From contig JAJDBO010000090.1 of NCBI GenBank assembly GCA_029261305.1, forward strand, positions 1 through 6,298: DNA of 6,298 nucleotides, written 5' to 3'. Shown here one piece after another: positions 6,251 to 6,298 of the stretch; the first letter of the stretch is position 1, and each line of letters starts with the position of its first letter. This DNA is from Nitrospirales bacterium (GTDB taxonomy: Bacteria; Nitrospirota; Nitrospiria; Nitrospirales; UBA8639). The notes below the pieces were generated by a model. That model was not told where the DNA came from and made no database searches. It was given only the letters and a program-made list of their open reading frames with translations. A program made the position numbers and the translations under genes.

Positions 6251-6298
6251 CGGTGATCGAATAGAACAGCTTTTGTCATCACTTCGTGATGAGAATGA
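6243..6298 (+). CDS. Start of a third HEAT-repeat protein (partial, runs off the window)
   Basis: An ATG at 6243 opens a frame that stays open to the edge: 18 codons beginning MADGDRIEQLLSSLRDEN. This resembles the start of the first HEAT protein (MADYVAEQIAALRDEDW), so a third paralog is likely. AAGGAG (6230-6235) lies 7 bases upstream, inside the end of the second HEAT gene, and the start overlaps that gene's stop by 8 bases (ATGGCTGA), which suggests translational coupling. Too little is visible to place it in a subfamily. Confidence 0.7.
   Translation, partial: MADGDRIEQLLSSLRDEN

Overview
The window looks like a bacterial chromosome segment with moderate GC content and compact gene spacing. 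It has two parts: an osmoprotectant locus on the left and the start of a HEAT-repeat gene array on the right. The taxon cannot be fixed from sequence alone. A fused glycine-to-betaine methyltransferase beside a BCCT carrier points to an organism facing salt or osmotic stress. A marine Nitrospira-type bacterium is my weak guess from memory and was not tested.

Layout. Bases 2-85 may be the last 27 codons of a rightward gene that begins outside the window. Bases 86-262 show no gene. Bases 263-1915 (minus strand) encode a 550-residue fusion of glycine/sarcosine N-methyltransferase and sarcosine/dimethylglycine N-methyltransferase, which makes glycine betaine from glycine using three SAM. A 366-base intergenic region (1916-2281) separates it from a divergent BCCT-family transporter (2282-3772, plus strand). 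That region can fold into several hairpins and contains a possible 21-codon leader ORF with a good Shine-Dalgarno. Bases 3773-4023 are an AT-rich spacer with A/T tracts, a weak promoter-like element, a perfect 6-bp inverted repeat and a tiny ORF that overlaps the next start. Then come two full HEAT-repeat proteins (4024-5115 and 5153-6250) and the first 18 codons of what looks like a third (6243 to the window end), which overlaps the second by 8 bases.

How they work together. The methyltransferase makes betaine and the transporter probably imports betaine or a related quaternary amine, so the divergent pair covers both synthesis and uptake of one solute. The HEAT proteins have no catalytic motif or signal peptide and are probably cytoplasmic scaffolds or maturation partners. 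Their target is not visible here, and the genes downstream of the window would be the best clue. The least explained parts are the structured intergenic leader and the HEAT array with its unusual start-site overlaps.
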